64,000 nt of DNA from CAYMND01 sp964465065 (GCA_964465065.1 CAYXHZ010000001.1:1-64000), one strand, 5' to 3'; shown: positions 1-8,297, numbered from the stretch's first letter. Program-made: numbers and translations. The notes: generated by a model not told the origin, from the sequence alone.

Positions 1-7
1 CACGGAA

Positions 8-36
8 TTGACTTACTTTTGCCGCTGTGTTACAAA
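8..36 (+). promoter_or_regulatory. Sigma-70 promoter for the NSS transporter gene
   Basis: TTGACT at 8-13, a 17-nt spacer, and TACAAA at 31-36. It lies about 55 nt before the transporter ATG, leaving a leader of roughly 48 nt that carries a GAGG ribosome site. Assignment is by match to the consensus only. Confidence 0.5.
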
Positions 37-91
37 CCCCGTGTCCCAAGGGACTTGAAGCTACACGAAAACTGATTGCGAGGTGCATGAA

Positions 92-1435
92 ATGTCCAAG
101 CGCGGTATCTGGAATTCCAAGATCGGTTTCATCCTGGCGGCCGCCGGCTCGGCCATCGGCCTGGGCAACCTGTGGCGTTTCCCCTACACCGCCGGCAACA
201 ACGGCGGCGGCGCTTTTTTGATCTGCTACCTGCTGTCGGTGCTCATCATCGCCCTGCCGGTCCTGATCGCCGAAATCACTCTGGGCCGTTTCGCCCAGAA
301 AAACCCGGTCGGAGCCTACCAGGCCATCCGCAACAGCCCGTTGTGGAAAGGCGTCGGCTTTCTGGGCGTGGCCAGCGGCTTCATGATCCTGTCTTTTTAC
401 TCCGTCGTCGCCGGTTGGACCGTCGGCTACTTCGCCAAATCGGTGGCCGGCCATTTCCGGGGCATCACTCCGGAGGAATCCAGTCGCCAGTTCGCCTCGT
501 TCGCCGCCAACCCGGGCCTGCAGCTGCTGTTGATTACCTTATTCATTGCACTGACCATCTTCGTTGTAGCTAAGGGCATTTCCGGGGGCATCGAAAAGTA
601 TTCCAAGATTCTCATGCCCATGCTGTTCGGCATCCTGGTCGTCATGCTGCTGCGCTCGCTGACCCTGGACGGCGCCGGACAGGGAATCGAGTTCTACCTG
701 ACCCCGGATTTCAGCAAAATCTCCTTCAAAACCATCGTCGCCGCCATGGGTCAGGCCTTCTTCAGCCTCAGCCTGGGCATGGGCACCATGATCACCTACG
801 GCTCCTATCTGAGCAAACAGGAGCGTATCCCCGCCGCCGCTGCCTGGGTGGCCACCCTGGACACCATGGTGGCCGTCATGGCCGGTTTCATCGTCTTCCC
901 GGCCATGTTTTCGCAGGGGCTCAACCCGGCCGACCAGGGTACCGGCGTCATGTTCAACACCCTGCCGGTGCTCTTCGACAAGATGCCCCTGGGCATGATC
1001 TTCGGTCCGCTGTTCTTCGTTCTGCTGGCCATCGCCGCCCTGACCTCGACCATCTCCATCCTGGAAGTGCCGGTGGCCTACTTCATCGACCAGAAAGGCT
1101 GGAGCCGGAAAAAGGCGGCCTGGCTCGTCGGCATCGTCTCGCTGCTGTTCGGCGTTCCATCGGCCCTGTCGCAGGGCGCTGTCCCGGCCCTGGGCAAGCT
1201 GCCGCTGGTGCACATGGATTTTCTCGGCCTGTGGGACCTGGTCTGGGGCAACCTGACCCTGAGCGTCGGCGCCCTGATGGTGGCCGTATTCGTCGGCTAC
1301 GTCTGGAAGAGCCGCAACGCCGTCGCCGAGATCAACGCCAGCGCACCCTTCCGACTGGCGCCGCTGTGGCAGTTCGTCATCCGCTACGTCAGCCCGGTGC
1401 TGATCCTGCTGATTCTGCTCAGCTTGTTTTTGTGA
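92..1435 (+). CDS. Sodium-dependent transporter, NSS/SNF family
   Basis: This is an inner-membrane Na+ symporter of the neurotransmitter:sodium symporter family, which usually carries amino acids or related amines; the substrate cannot be told from sequence. The family signature GNLWRFPY is at residues 25-32, inside TM1, and is followed by the Gly-rich NNGGGAF stretch. The rest is a succession of about 11-12 hydrophobic segments and the 447-aa length is normal for bacterial members. I chose the ATG at 92 rather than the in-frame GTG at 83 because GAGG at 80-83 then sits 8 nt upstream. It seems to be a single-gene unit: the next gene is 160 nt away and has its own promoter. Confidence 0.93.
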   Translation: MSKRGIWNSKIGFILAAAGSAIGLGNLWRFPYTAGNNGGGAFLICYLLSVLIIALPVLIAEITLGRFAQKNPVGAYQAIRNSPLWKGVGFLGVASGFMILSFYSVVAGWTVGYFAKSVAGHFRGITPEESSRQFASFAANPGLQLLLITLFIALTIFVVAKGISGGIEKYSKILMPMLFGILVVMLLRSLTLDGAGQGIEFYLTPDFSKISFKTIVAAMGQAFFSLSLGMGTMITYGSYLSKQERIPAAAAWVATLDTMVAVMAGFIVFPAMFSQGLNPADQGTGVMFNTLPVLFDKMPLGMIFGPLFFVLLAIAALTSTISILEVPVAYFIDQKGWSRKKAAWLVGIVSLLFGVPSALSQGAVPALGKLPLVHMDFLGLWDLVWGNLTLSVGALMVAVFVGYVWKSRNAVAEINASAPFRLAPLWQFVIRYVSPVLILLILLSLFL

Positions 1436-1514
1436 TCAGTTTTCACGGAAGCGACCTCTTTTCACCCCTGGTGACGTTTTTTTCACCAATCGGCCCCGGT
1501 GGACCGGAGCGGCG

Positions 1515-1545
1515 GTTGACTATGCGGGGTCAACTGGTCTAGCAT
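1515..1545 (+). promoter_or_regulatory. Promoter with small inverted repeat before the M28 peptidase gene
   Basis: TTGACT at 1516-1521 and TAGCAT at 1540-1545 are 18 nt apart. The -35 is embedded in an inverted repeat, GTTGAC (1515-1520) and GTCAAC (1529-1534), which could be an operator. The rest of the 1436-1595 spacer holds three TTTTCAC-type motifs and nothing else I recognise. Confidence 0.4.
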
Positions 1546-1595
1546 GATTTTCGGCCCGCAAAGACCGCTTTTACGGCAAGGGCTGCGAGGTTGTC

Positions 1596-3071
1596 ATGCT
1601 TAAACTGTTCCGAACCGTCATCGCATCTTTCATTCTGTCCAGTTTCGCGGTCTGCGCCGCCACCGATCCGGTCATCGAGCGCATCATCGACATCGGCCGC
1701 CGCGACAACCGCACCGAAGCCCTGCTCGATGAACTGACCAACCGCATCGGCGGTCGTCCCATCGGTTCGGACGCCTACGACAACGCTGTCGAGTGGGCCA
1801 GCCGTTTGTTCCACGACTGGGGCATGAAGGTCGTCCTCGAGGAAGCCGGAGAACTGGCTGTCGGCTTCAACCGCGGTCCCTGGTTCGGCAAGATGACCTC
1901 GCCGAGTTCCATGCCGCTGCACTTCGCCACCCCCTCCTATTCGGCCGGTACCCGCGGCAGGATCGCCGCCCCGGCGGTCAACGAGCCCAAGGACGACGAA
2001 CAGTTCGCCCGCATGAAAAAACGGATCCAGGGCGCCTGGGTGCTGCTGATACCGGATGCGGAAGCGGACAAGAAGCCGCAGCCTGGCCAGAAGGAGCCCA
2101 GTTTCCAGGAACGCGAGAAACAGAGAGCCGAAACGCAGAAAAAATGGCAGGCCCGCCTGAACAAGTATCGGGACGCCGGGGCCCTGGGGGTGATCAGTTC
2201 AGCCAAGCTGCCCATCACGGCCATGTATAATAAAGATGTCCACGAATGGAAATCCTGGGTCGATCTGCCGACCCTGTGCGACATCAAGCTGGACGAGCAC
2301 CAGTTCGCCGAAATCAGCCGCATGATCGAGGAACGGCAGCGGGTGGAACTGGAATTCGACATCCGCAACCACTTCCGCCCCGGTCCGGTGAAGTACCATA
2401 ACGTCCTGGGCGTCATCCCCGGCACCGAGTACCCCGACGAGTACGTCATCCTCGGCGGCCACCTGGACGCCTACGACGTGGCCTCGGGAGCCGTCGACGA
2501 CGGCAACGGCGTCACCACGTCGATGGAAGCGGCCCGTCTGATCATGGCCGCCGGCGGCAAACCCAAGCGCACCATCGTCATCGGCCTGTGGGCCGGAGAG
2601 GAATTCGGCATTCTCGGATCCCAGCACTGGGTCAAGGCGCACGCCAAAGAGCTGGCCAAGGTATCGGCCCTGTTCAACCGCGACGGCGGCCCGACTGTGC
2701 CCACCGGTCTGCGGGTCAGCGAGGCGATGTGGAAAGACATGGAAAAGGTCTGCGCTCCGGTCAAGTCCATCAATCCCGAATTCCCATTCGAAATGACCAA
2801 GCATGAAGCCAAACGCAGGCCCGACGGCCCGATGGGCTCGGACCATTCACCATTCGCCATGGCCGGCGTGCCGGCGATGGGCTTTTCCAGCGGCGATCCC
2901 AAGGGTTACGACTTCCGCTACGGCGAGATCTGGCACACCGAAAACGATTACTTCCAGAAGAGCATCCCCGAATACCAGGCCCACACCTCGATCGTCAACG
3001 CCGTGGTCGTCTACGGCATCGCCCAGCTCGACCACCTGCTGTCACGGGACGGGTATTACCTGGACAAGTGA
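1596..3071 (+). CDS. Exported M28-family zinc metallopeptidase
   Basis: A secreted aminopeptidase/carboxypeptidase Q-like enzyme of peptidase family M28, which uses two zinc ions. The N-terminus (about 22 residues ending near VCA) is a signal peptide. The co-catalytic zinc site is complete: GGHLDAYD near residue 288 (His, then Asp), DDGNG near 299, the catalytic/ligand pair in WAGEEFG near 332, and the distal His in WHTENDY near 446. A PA-like insert lies between about residues 110 and 260, with a charged stretch at about 150-190. Length (491 aa) fits. GAGG lies 5 nt before the ATG. The last codons and the stop (GACAAGTGA) belong to a 16-nt motif that recurs at 54121-54136. Confidence 0.9.
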   Translation: MLKLFRTVIASFILSSFAVCAATDPVIERIIDIGRRDNRTEALLDELTNRIGGRPIGSDAYDNAVEWASRLFHDWGMKVVLEEAGELAVGFNRGPWFGKMTSPSSMPLHFATPSYSAGTRGRIAAPAVNEPKDDEQFARMKKRIQGAWVLLIPDAEADKKPQPGQKEPSFQEREKQRAETQKKWQARLNKYRDAGALGVISSAKLPITAMYNKDVHEWKSWVDLPTLCDIKLDEHQFAEISRMIEERQRVELEFDIRNHFRPGPVKYHNVLGVIPGTEYPDEYVILGGHLDAYDVASGAVDDGNGVTTSMEAARLIMAAGGKPKRTIVIGLWAGEEFGILGSQHWVKAHAKELAKVSALFNRDGGPTVPTGLRVSEAMWKDMEKVCAPVKSINPEFPFEMTKHEAKRRPDGPMGSDHSPFAMAGVPAMGFSSGDPKGYDFRYGEIWHTENDYFQKSIPEYQAHTSIVNAVVVYGIAQLDHLLSRDGYYLDK

Positions 3072-3078
3072 CCGGTGA
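3063..3078 (+). repeat. Heptamer-type motif at the peptidase stop codon
   Basis: GACAAGTGACCGGTGA spans the last two codons and stop of the M28 gene and ends where the transposase inverted repeat begins. It differs at one of 16 positions from 54121-54136, which spans the stop codon of an unrelated gene beside an assembly gap. Confidence 0.45.
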
Positions 3079-3104
3079 GGGACGGTGCTTTACTTCTTTA
3101 CATT
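3079..3104 (+). repeat. Left 26-bp inverted repeat of the transposase cassette
   Basis: Begins GGGACGGTGCTTTACTTC and is the exact reverse complement of 4033-4058 over all 26 positions. Identity stops immediately outside on both sides. Confidence 0.9.
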
Positions 3105-3116
3105 AACCCAAGGTAT

Positions 3117-4013
3117 TCACACCAGCGTTCGTGCCCTGCGGTATATCTCACCCAAGCTGTTGATACTGAGATCGGAAAAAAGATCCAGCTCGGCCAGTTC
3201 TCGATATCTCAACCCGGCACGGTCTTTCAGATGCACCAGTAACTGCGCACGCAACCGCTTCCCGGTATAACGACCTGTGTCCAGGTCAGATAGCTTGGTG
3301 CTATGCTTCCGCTCAAATTCCTGTATCACCTTGGCAACGGGTTCGAATTCATAGTCCTCCGTCCGTTTGCGTTGCAGGCTGGGTCGCTCGCTGCGGCGTT
3401 CTGAACGTTCAAGCGCTACAGGTATAAATTCTTCGCCGCCGATAAGCCGTCCCATCGGGGTCCTGACTGTGGGTAATTCTTCCAGATCTGCCTGCGCAAG
3501 CACGAAACGTTTCAATGCATCGGCATCGCCGAACAGTTCCTCGATGAACCCCTTGTCCAGCCACAAAGAAGATTCGCCGGAAAAATAATGACCGGCGCTC
3601 GACCAGGGATAATCGTCGTACACCTTGCACAGCTGCGCCTTTACAGGATTGTTCAGCACATAAGCCAGACACAGCATCAGATAGGCTTCATCCTGAATCA
3701 GCATCGATTGGTAACGGTCCTGAAAAACATAACCCCGACCGCCATGACAATGACGAAAATGGCTGCCGTATCGCCCGTTGAGTTGTTTGAAGAAGTCGGC
3801 CATTCGTCCGCTGCCGTCCTGGACGATCAGGTGGTAATGGTTGTCCATGATGCAATACGCCAGGACGCTCACCCGAGTGAGTTCCTGCGCCGTTGCGATC
3901 AGTTCCGCGAAGGTTTGCTTGTCGCACTCTTCCCGAAATATCGGTTGCCCGTCATACCCTCTGTTCATGGCGTGAACGATTGCGCCTTCATAGGTCAGTC
4001 TGGCACGTCTCAT
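3117..4013 (-). CDS. REP-associated tyrosine transposase (Y1/IS200-like fold)
   Basis: A single-strand DNA nuclease/transposase of the Y1 family, RAYT branch. The metal-binding His pair is in DNHYHLIV (HYH at residues 59-61). The likely catalytic Tyr is Tyr82 in RYGSHF, followed by GYVFQDRYQS at about 94-103 and YVLNNPVKA near 118, all typical of the branch. The core fills residues 1-180; the remaining 118 residues are a basic C-terminal extension with a possible DnaA-like helix-turn-helix (RELAELDLFSDLSINSLGEI) common in longer members. The gene lies within a pair of perfect inverted repeats. No Shine-Dalgarno is evident before the ATG at 4013. It looks intact. Confidence 0.88.
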   Translation of the reverse strand: MRRARLTYEGAIVHAMNRGYDGQPIFREECDKQTFAELIATAQELTRVSVLAYCIMDNHYHLIVQDGSGRMADFFKQLNGRYGSHFRHCHGGRGYVFQDRYQSMLIQDEAYLMLCLAYVLNNPVKAQLCKVYDDYPWSSAGHYFSGESSLWLDKGFIEELFGDADALKRFVLAQADLEELPTVRTPMGRLIGGEEFIPVALERSERRSERPSLQRKRTEDYEFEPVAKVIQEFERKHSTKLSDLDTGRYTGKRLRAQLLVHLKDRAGLRYRELAELDLFSDLSINSLGEIYRRARTLV

Positions 4014-4032
4014 ACTGCGACTCTACTACATC

Positions 4033-4058
4033 AATGTAAAGAAGTAAAGCACCGTCCC
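4033..4058 (-). repeat. Right 26-bp inverted repeat of the transposase cassette
   Basis: Exact reverse complement of 3079-3104. It lies 19 nt upstream of the transposase start. Confidence 0.9.
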
Positions 4059-4077
4059 GCGCGGGGGCAGGGGGACA

Positions 4078-5277
4078 CTAATCGCTGTCCTGAAAGGTCA
4101 GCGCTTCCTTGAGCTCGAAGAAATCGCTGCCCTTGGGCACCGTGCGCAGGCGGGTCAGCATGGTGTCCGGATCGATCAGTTCCGAAAACGGTACGCCGAT
4201 TACGTCGAAGTGATCGGAGACGGACACCAGGGTGTTGAACTTGCCCTGCTTGAACAGCTTGACGACACCGAAGCCCAGCATGCTGCCCAGAACGACGTCG
4301 AAGCTGATGGGCGGAACGTTGCGGGTCTCGTAGCCGATCTGTTTGTAGGTGATCTTCTTCTTGCGCCCGGTCTTGGCCTCGTAGATCTGACTGACCCGGT
4401 CGCCGATGACCCGGCCCACGAAAGCGGTACCGAAAATCAGGTTGCCGTGCTTGTCGGTCTCGGTCGGTTTGTAGCGGTCGGGCAGCCGGTCGGCCAGGCC
4501 CTCGGCCACGGCGATCACCCCGTAATACTTGTTGTAGCGTTCCCGGAGCAGAATCTTCTCGACAATCGTCTCGGACAGGGCCTCGATATCCAGCTCGTCG
4601 CCTTCGACATCCTCGCTGGACAGCATCATCACGGCCTCGCCGGCCACTCCTGCAGCGTAGGTGATCCAGCCGGCCTTGCGGCCCATGAGCTCGGCGATGA
4701 AGTAGGAGCTGGTGCTCTCGGCATCGGCGTTGATGTTGAGCAGCACCTCCTTGGCCGTCTGCACCGCGCTCCAGTAGCCGAAGGTCCAGGGGATGCCGAA
4801 ATAATCGTTGTCGATAGTCTTGGGAATGTGCAGCACCGGCAAGCCCAATATGGAGAGAAAATTGGCGGTTTTGAGGGTGTCGTCGCCGCCGATGGTCACC
4901 AGGAAGCCGATGCCCAGAAAATCCAGGGCGTTGAGGATACTGTGCAGTTTGGCGCTTTTCTTGGGGTCGTCCAGGTCCTGCCGGGAATGGATATCCTTTC
5001 CGGGATTGGCCCGTGAGGTCTTGAGGTATACACCGCGCCGGTTGCGGATACCGGAAATATTGTTGTCCAGATGTTCGAAATGGAGGCCTTCGACCAGCGA
5101 ATACCGGTCGCCCGGATCGAATTTCTCCAGATATTCGAAACCGTTGAAGAAACCGACCACCGGAATCCGTTCGTTCAGAAAATTGAGGGAAACCGACGAA
5201 ATGACCGCATTGGCCGCCGGAGCCGGCCCGCCGGAGAAAACGACGGCGATTTTCTTGTGCCCTTTATATCCCTTCAT
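4078..5277 (-). CDS. pfp: 6-phosphofructokinase, probably pyrophosphate-dependent
   Basis: Phosphorylates fructose 6-phosphate in glycolysis. Two positions known to separate donor use both point to PPi instead of ATP: the sequence is GGDDT (130-134), where ATP enzymes have GGDGS, and PKTIDND (152-158), where ATP enzymes have PGTIDND. The phosphate-binding N-terminal loop (FSGGPAPA, 14-21) and MGRKAG (198-203) are present. A longer upstream reading frame exists but would overlap the next gene; I chose the ATG at 5277 because GGAGG lies 5 nt before it. The protein is then 399 aa. It sits 67 nt downstream of the exonuclease gene and may share its transcript. The reaction would be reversible if PPi is used. 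Confidence 0.88.
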   Translation of the reverse strand: MKGYKGHKKIAVVFSGGPAPAANAVISSVSLNFLNERIPVVGFFNGFEYLEKFDPGDRYSLVEGLHFEHLDNNISGIRNRRGVYLKTSRANPGKDIHSRQDLDDPKKSAKLHSILNALDFLGIGFLVTIGGDDTLKTANFLSILGLPVLHIPKTIDNDYFGIPWTFGYWSAVQTAKEVLLNINADAESTSSYFIAELMGRKAGWITYAAGVAGEAVMMLSSEDVEGDELDIEALSETIVEKILLRERYNKYYGVIAVAEGLADRLPDRYKPTETDKHGNLIFGTAFVGRVIGDRVSQIYEAKTGRKKKITYKQIGYETRNVPPISFDVVLGSMLGFGVVKLFKQGKFNTLVSVSDHFDVIGVPFSELIDPDTMLTRLRTVPKGSDFFELKEALTFQDSD

Positions 5278-5344
5278 GATGTCCTCCATACCATTTTCGG
5301 CTAGACAAGCGGTCAAATAGCGCCGACGCGTCCCGGACCGCGGC

Positions 5345-6022
5345 TCATTCAGCGGCAGCCGAGTCCGTCTCTGCCGCTTGATTCTTTTCGGCCAGTTCAT
5401 CGATGTGATGATACTCGTTCTGATCGGCCAGCAGCAGAGGGTACAGCGTCAGGCAGACCCAGGCGTCGGTGGCAGCATACTGCATCTGCTTTTCGGACAG
5501 CTGCGGCCGGGCCCAGTTGGTCGTACGCGCCGCCTTGACCAGCTTCTTGCCCAGATAGCGTGCGGTCAGGGAACGGGCCCCGGTTTGAATGATTCCCTTT
5601 TGCGCGGCAATCTTGCTCAGATCCACGAAGCCTTGCGGCTCGAAATCGACCAGTTGCCTGAGCTTGTGGAAATCGCCGCTCAGCCCCACCCCGATCTTGC
5701 GGATATTGGGATTGGCCATGATTTCCACCAGCGAAGGCGGAATCCAGGGTTCCAGCAGGTGAAACAGGTAGACCCGGTCAGGCATGGCGACCTGGATCAG
5801 GGATATGGGGAAAGTCACTCCCCGCTGGAAGGATGGGCGGCTTTCGGTGTCAAAGCCCAGCTCGTTGATCCCCTGCAGCAGGATGGCTTCCGCCGCATAC
5901 TCCATCTCCTGCTGATCCTGCAGCAGAATCACCGGGCAGGTGCATTGCAATGCGTCCAGCTCGTTGATGAAATCGCTGCTGATACGGTTGACCAAGGCGG
6001 ATTCAGGTTCAATCTCTGTCAT
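5345..6022 (-). CDS. RNase D-like 3'-5' exonuclease (DEDDy family)
   Basis: A DEDDy exonuclease domain without the HRDC domains of full-length RNase D (225 aa against about 370). Exo I is FDTES (Asp58, Glu60), Exo II is GVGLSGDFHKL (Asp117), and Exo III is YAATDAWVC (Tyr182, Asp186), so all catalytic residues are present. The substrate is probably structured RNA ends, though short members of this family also act on DNA. A TTGCCA-17-TATGTT promoter lies immediately upstream, with the -10 ending 10 nt before the ATG and no clear ribosome site. Downstream is pfp. Confidence 0.85.
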   Translation of the reverse strand: MTEIEPESALVNRISSDFINELDALQCTCPVILLQDQQEMEYAAEAILLQGINELGFDTESRPSFQRGVTFPISLIQVAMPDRVYLFHLLEPWIPPSLVEIMANPNIRKIGVGLSGDFHKLRQLVDFEPQGFVDLSKIAAQKGIIQTGARSLTARYLGKKLVKAARTTNWARPQLSEKQMQYAATDAWVCLTLYPLLLADQNEYHHIDELAEKNQAAETDSAAAE

Positions 6023-6032
6023 TTTCTATCTC

Positions 6033-6061
6033 AACATAGTTCAATTATGATAATATGGCAA
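6033..6061 (-). promoter_or_regulatory. Promoter for the RNase D-like gene
   Basis: On the minus strand TTGCCA (6061-6056), a 17-nt spacer, and TATGTT (6038-6033), ending 10 nt before the ATG. The predicted mRNA would have a leader of only a few bases. Confidence 0.4.
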
Positions 6062-6074
6062 ACATTGGCGCGTT

Positions 6075-7727
6075 TCAACCGCCTCCTGCCGGATCGGGGT
6101 CGATGCCGATCGGGTGCTGGGAGAGAAACTCGTCGGTGAAGATGCCTCGCAAGACCTCCCCCTGCAGATTTTTGGGCAGGCGGAATCCGGCGTAATAGAG
6201 CAAGGTGGGGTAAATGTCCAGTATGGGCACATCGCTGAGCGGGTAGTCGCGCTTGAGGGCCTTGTTCTCGTACAGGTAGATCACCGCCTTGGAATGAAGC
6301 GGTTTGTACATGGATATCCCCCGCTGGCCGCCGAGCAGAAAGTAGAGGATGCTGCGCCACTGCGGCATCTGCTCGAGTTCATAGCCGCCGAAGATGACCA
6401 GCATCTCGTCGTCGCGGGTAGTGCTGATCAGGTTGCCGATGATGGAATCGTAATAATGGTAATAAGATTCCAGAATCGGGGCGTAACTGCTGGTGGTGGG
6501 CATCTGCGGCACGCTGTCGGACAGCTGGGGCTTGAAGTAAGGGAAAAAGCTGCGGCTGATATGCGCCAGACCCGGCATGCGGATGACTGCGTAGCTCAGT
6601 TCGGAGCTGCCTAAATCGGGCAGCAGCGAACGCAGGTATTCGTCGTAAAAGAAGGTGCGTTTGAGCAGTTTGAAATTAGGGGTCTTGCGGGTCAGGGCGT
6701 ACGAAAAATTCTGCAGAAACAGGTTGTTCTGCCGGATGGCCAGCGCCGAATACACCGGGTAATCCTGAGGGTAGAGCAGCTGAAAGGTGGGCAGACCCTG
6801 GCGCTCGAAGTTCTCCTGCAAACGGTCGACGACCACCGGTCTGGGGGTCACGTAAAAAGCGGTCAGTTCGAAATAAGCCGTATACCGGAAAAATATGAAG
6901 CGCGGAAACAGGGTGAACTCCCGCTCGATGTCGCGGATCTTGAAGCACGAATCGTCCTGCTGGGGGATACGGGAGGGGTGAAGACCGCTCAGCAGGGCGC
7001 TGGTCAGCAGCAGGTCGGTATTGGGTTTGAAGGTCGTCACCTGTCCGTGCACACCGTTGTTGATGAGCAGTTGGAAGTTGCGCAGCGTATCGGTGCGATT
7101 GAGCAGGCTGAGTACGACCCGGTGCGATAGACCGTCCATGAGCACCATGCGGATCTTGCGTACCTTCTCCGGCAGCGGCGCGGCCGGCAGCGGTTCGCCG
7201 ACCTGACTCTCCCGGCTGGAGATGACGGACTGGGTGCGCACGTAGCTGATCAGGATGTTGACGAAGAAAACCAGAATGAGCAGCAGCTGCAGCCACAGTT
7301 TCAGCGTCTTGCGGTAGAAACTGACGCACAGGATGACGAGCACGATGACCATGTCGGCGACGATCACTTCGATCAGACGGTTGTGGATGGCGCCGGAGAT
7401 GATCTCCTTGAAATATTCGTAATTGGCGTAATGGATCAGCGAGGAAACCAAGGCGCCCGCCGCCAGAAAATAGATCAGCGACGACGGCGCGAAGAAGCCG
7501 ATGGGGATTTTCTTCACCGAAAAGAACTGGATGATGCCGAAAACGAACAGGAACAGGATGACGATCAAGGGCGCGTAATAAAGCAGCAGATTGGTGAACA
7601 GCAGCAGAAACTCCGATCCGTTCAGCCTGAGCTGCGGGTTGAGCAGCAGAATCAGAATGGATACGGCGAAAGTGATGTAAACGCTGGCCAAGAAGATATT
7701 GATGATAAGTTTGGCAAATCTTCTCAA
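6075..7727 (-). CDS. Membrane protein with alkaline-phosphatase/sulfatase-like extracytoplasmic domain
   Basis: Residues 1-165 hold four or five hydrophobic segments. From about residue 190 there is an alkaline-phosphatase superfamily-like domain: MVLMDGLSH with Asp198 at the first metal-ligand position, then NTDLLLTSALLSGLHPSRI at about 236-254, resembling the nucleophile region of phosphodiesterase/sulfatase members, and a Gly/Tyr-rich FGGYELEQMP region near 450. The distal metal ligands are not clear to me. A role in head-group transfer or hydrolysis at the cell surface is plausible, but substrate and activity are unknown. It overlaps the FHA gene by 4 nt (ATGA), so the two are translationally coupled. 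Confidence 0.65.
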   Translation of the reverse strand: MRRFAKLIINIFLASVYITFAVSILILLLNPQLRLNGSEFLLLFTNLLLYYAPLIVILFLFVFGIIQFFSVKKIPIGFFAPSSLIYFLAAGALVSSLIHYANYEYFKEIISGAIHNRLIEVIVADMVIVLVILCVSFYRKTLKLWLQLLLILVFFVNILISYVRTQSVISSRESQVGEPLPAAPLPEKVRKIRMVLMDGLSHRVVLSLLNRTDTLRNFQLLINNGVHGQVTTFKPNTDLLLTSALLSGLHPSRIPQQDDSCFKIRDIEREFTLFPRFIFFRYTAYFELTAFYVTPRPVVVDRLQENFERQGLPTFQLLYPQDYPVYSALAIRQNNLFLQNFSYALTRKTPNFKLLKRTFFYDEYLRSLLPDLGSSELSYAVIRMPGLAHISRSFFPYFKPQLSDSVPQMPTTSSYAPILESYYHYYDSIIGNLISTTRDDEMLVIFGGYELEQMPQWRSILYFLLGGQRGISMYKPLHSKAVIYLYENKALKRDYPLSDVPILDIYPTLLYYAGFRLPKNLQGEVLRGIFTDEFLSQHPIGIDPDPAGGG

Positions 7728-8263
7728 GAGTTGTCCGTCGTCTGATGCCCTCCGCTCAACTCTGTGATAATGAGCATCAGCGTGGTTTGGCCGATTTTGA
7801 ACTCCATCTGCGGCTCGATTTCGGTGATGGACACCTTTTTATCGTCGATGAAGGTACCGTTCGTGCTTCCCATATCCCGGATGAAAAATTTGTCGTTGCG
7901 GATCTCCAGGGCCAGGTGCTTGCGGCTGACCTCCTTGTCGGGGATGATCAGGTCGACCTTGCCGCGGCCGATCAGGACGTACGGTTTCTGGATATGGTAG
8001 ATATAGCCGGCTCTGGCCCCCTTGATGACGGCGATCGACAGCTTCTGGTCGGCCGGCAGGCGCAGATTCTCGTTGGTCCAGAGCGAATCGTTGACACTCT
8101 GTCGCGATATCTTGGCCGTGTCTTTCTTGCTGGACGAATCGTCGGCCGGTTCCTCGATGTTGAAGACATTCATACACTTGGAACATTTCAGTTTGGTCCG
8201 GCCTTTTATGCGATCATCGGGCACACTGTAGCGGGCGTTGCAATTCGGGCATTCGATAATCAT
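7724..8263 (-). CDS. Zinc-ribbon plus FHA domain protein
   Basis: Residues 1-38 form an MJ0042-type zinc ribbon with CPNC (5-8) and CSKC (27-30). A short Ser/Lys linker leads to a forkhead-associated domain at about 75-165, with GRGKVDLIIPD, SRKHLAL and STNGTFIDD carrying the residues that bind phosphothreonine. This predicts a cytoplasmic reader of a Ser/Thr-phosphorylated partner; no kinase gene is in the window. It is the first gene of a two-gene unit with the membrane phosphatase-fold protein, overlapping it by 4 nt. The promoter -10 lies 6 nt before the ATG and there is no ribosome site, so the mRNA should be leaderless. Confidence 0.85.
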   Translation of the reverse strand: MIIECPNCNARYSVPDDRIKGRTKLKCSKCMNVFNIEEPADDSSSKKDTAKISRQSVNDSLWTNENLRLPADQKLSIAVIKGARAGYIYHIQKPYVLIGRGKVDLIIPDKEVSRKHLALEIRNDKFFIRDMGSTNGTFIDDKKVSITEIEPQMEFKIGQTTLMLIITELSGGHQTTDNS

Positions 8264-8269
8264 GAAATT

Positions 8270-8297
8270 ATTATACCATCGTCAAAAAACTTTTCAA
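8270..8297 (-). promoter_or_regulatory. Leaderless-type promoter of the FHA gene
   Basis: Minus-strand TTGAAA (8297-8292), a 16-nt spacer, and a consensus TATAAT (8275-8270), followed by 6 nt and the ATG at 8263. Transcription would start at or next to the A of the start codon. Confidence 0.65.

Larger units (their letters stand above)
3079..4058 (-). mobile_element. REP-associated tyrosine transposase (RAYT) cassette with terminal inverted repeats
   Basis: A 980-bp unit made of one Y1-type transposase gene between two perfect 26-bp inverted repeats (3079-3104 and 4033-4058). It occupies almost all of the space between the M28 peptidase stop (3071) and the pfp stop (4078), so insertion disrupted neither gene. 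Just inside the right end the minus strand reads GATGTAGTAG, containing GTAG, the tetranucleotide that REP-type transposases are known to read. I see no obvious target-site duplication. A GGGGGACACTA stretch at 4070-4080 next to the right end resembles sequences often found by such genes, but this is a weak observation. Confidence 0.75.
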
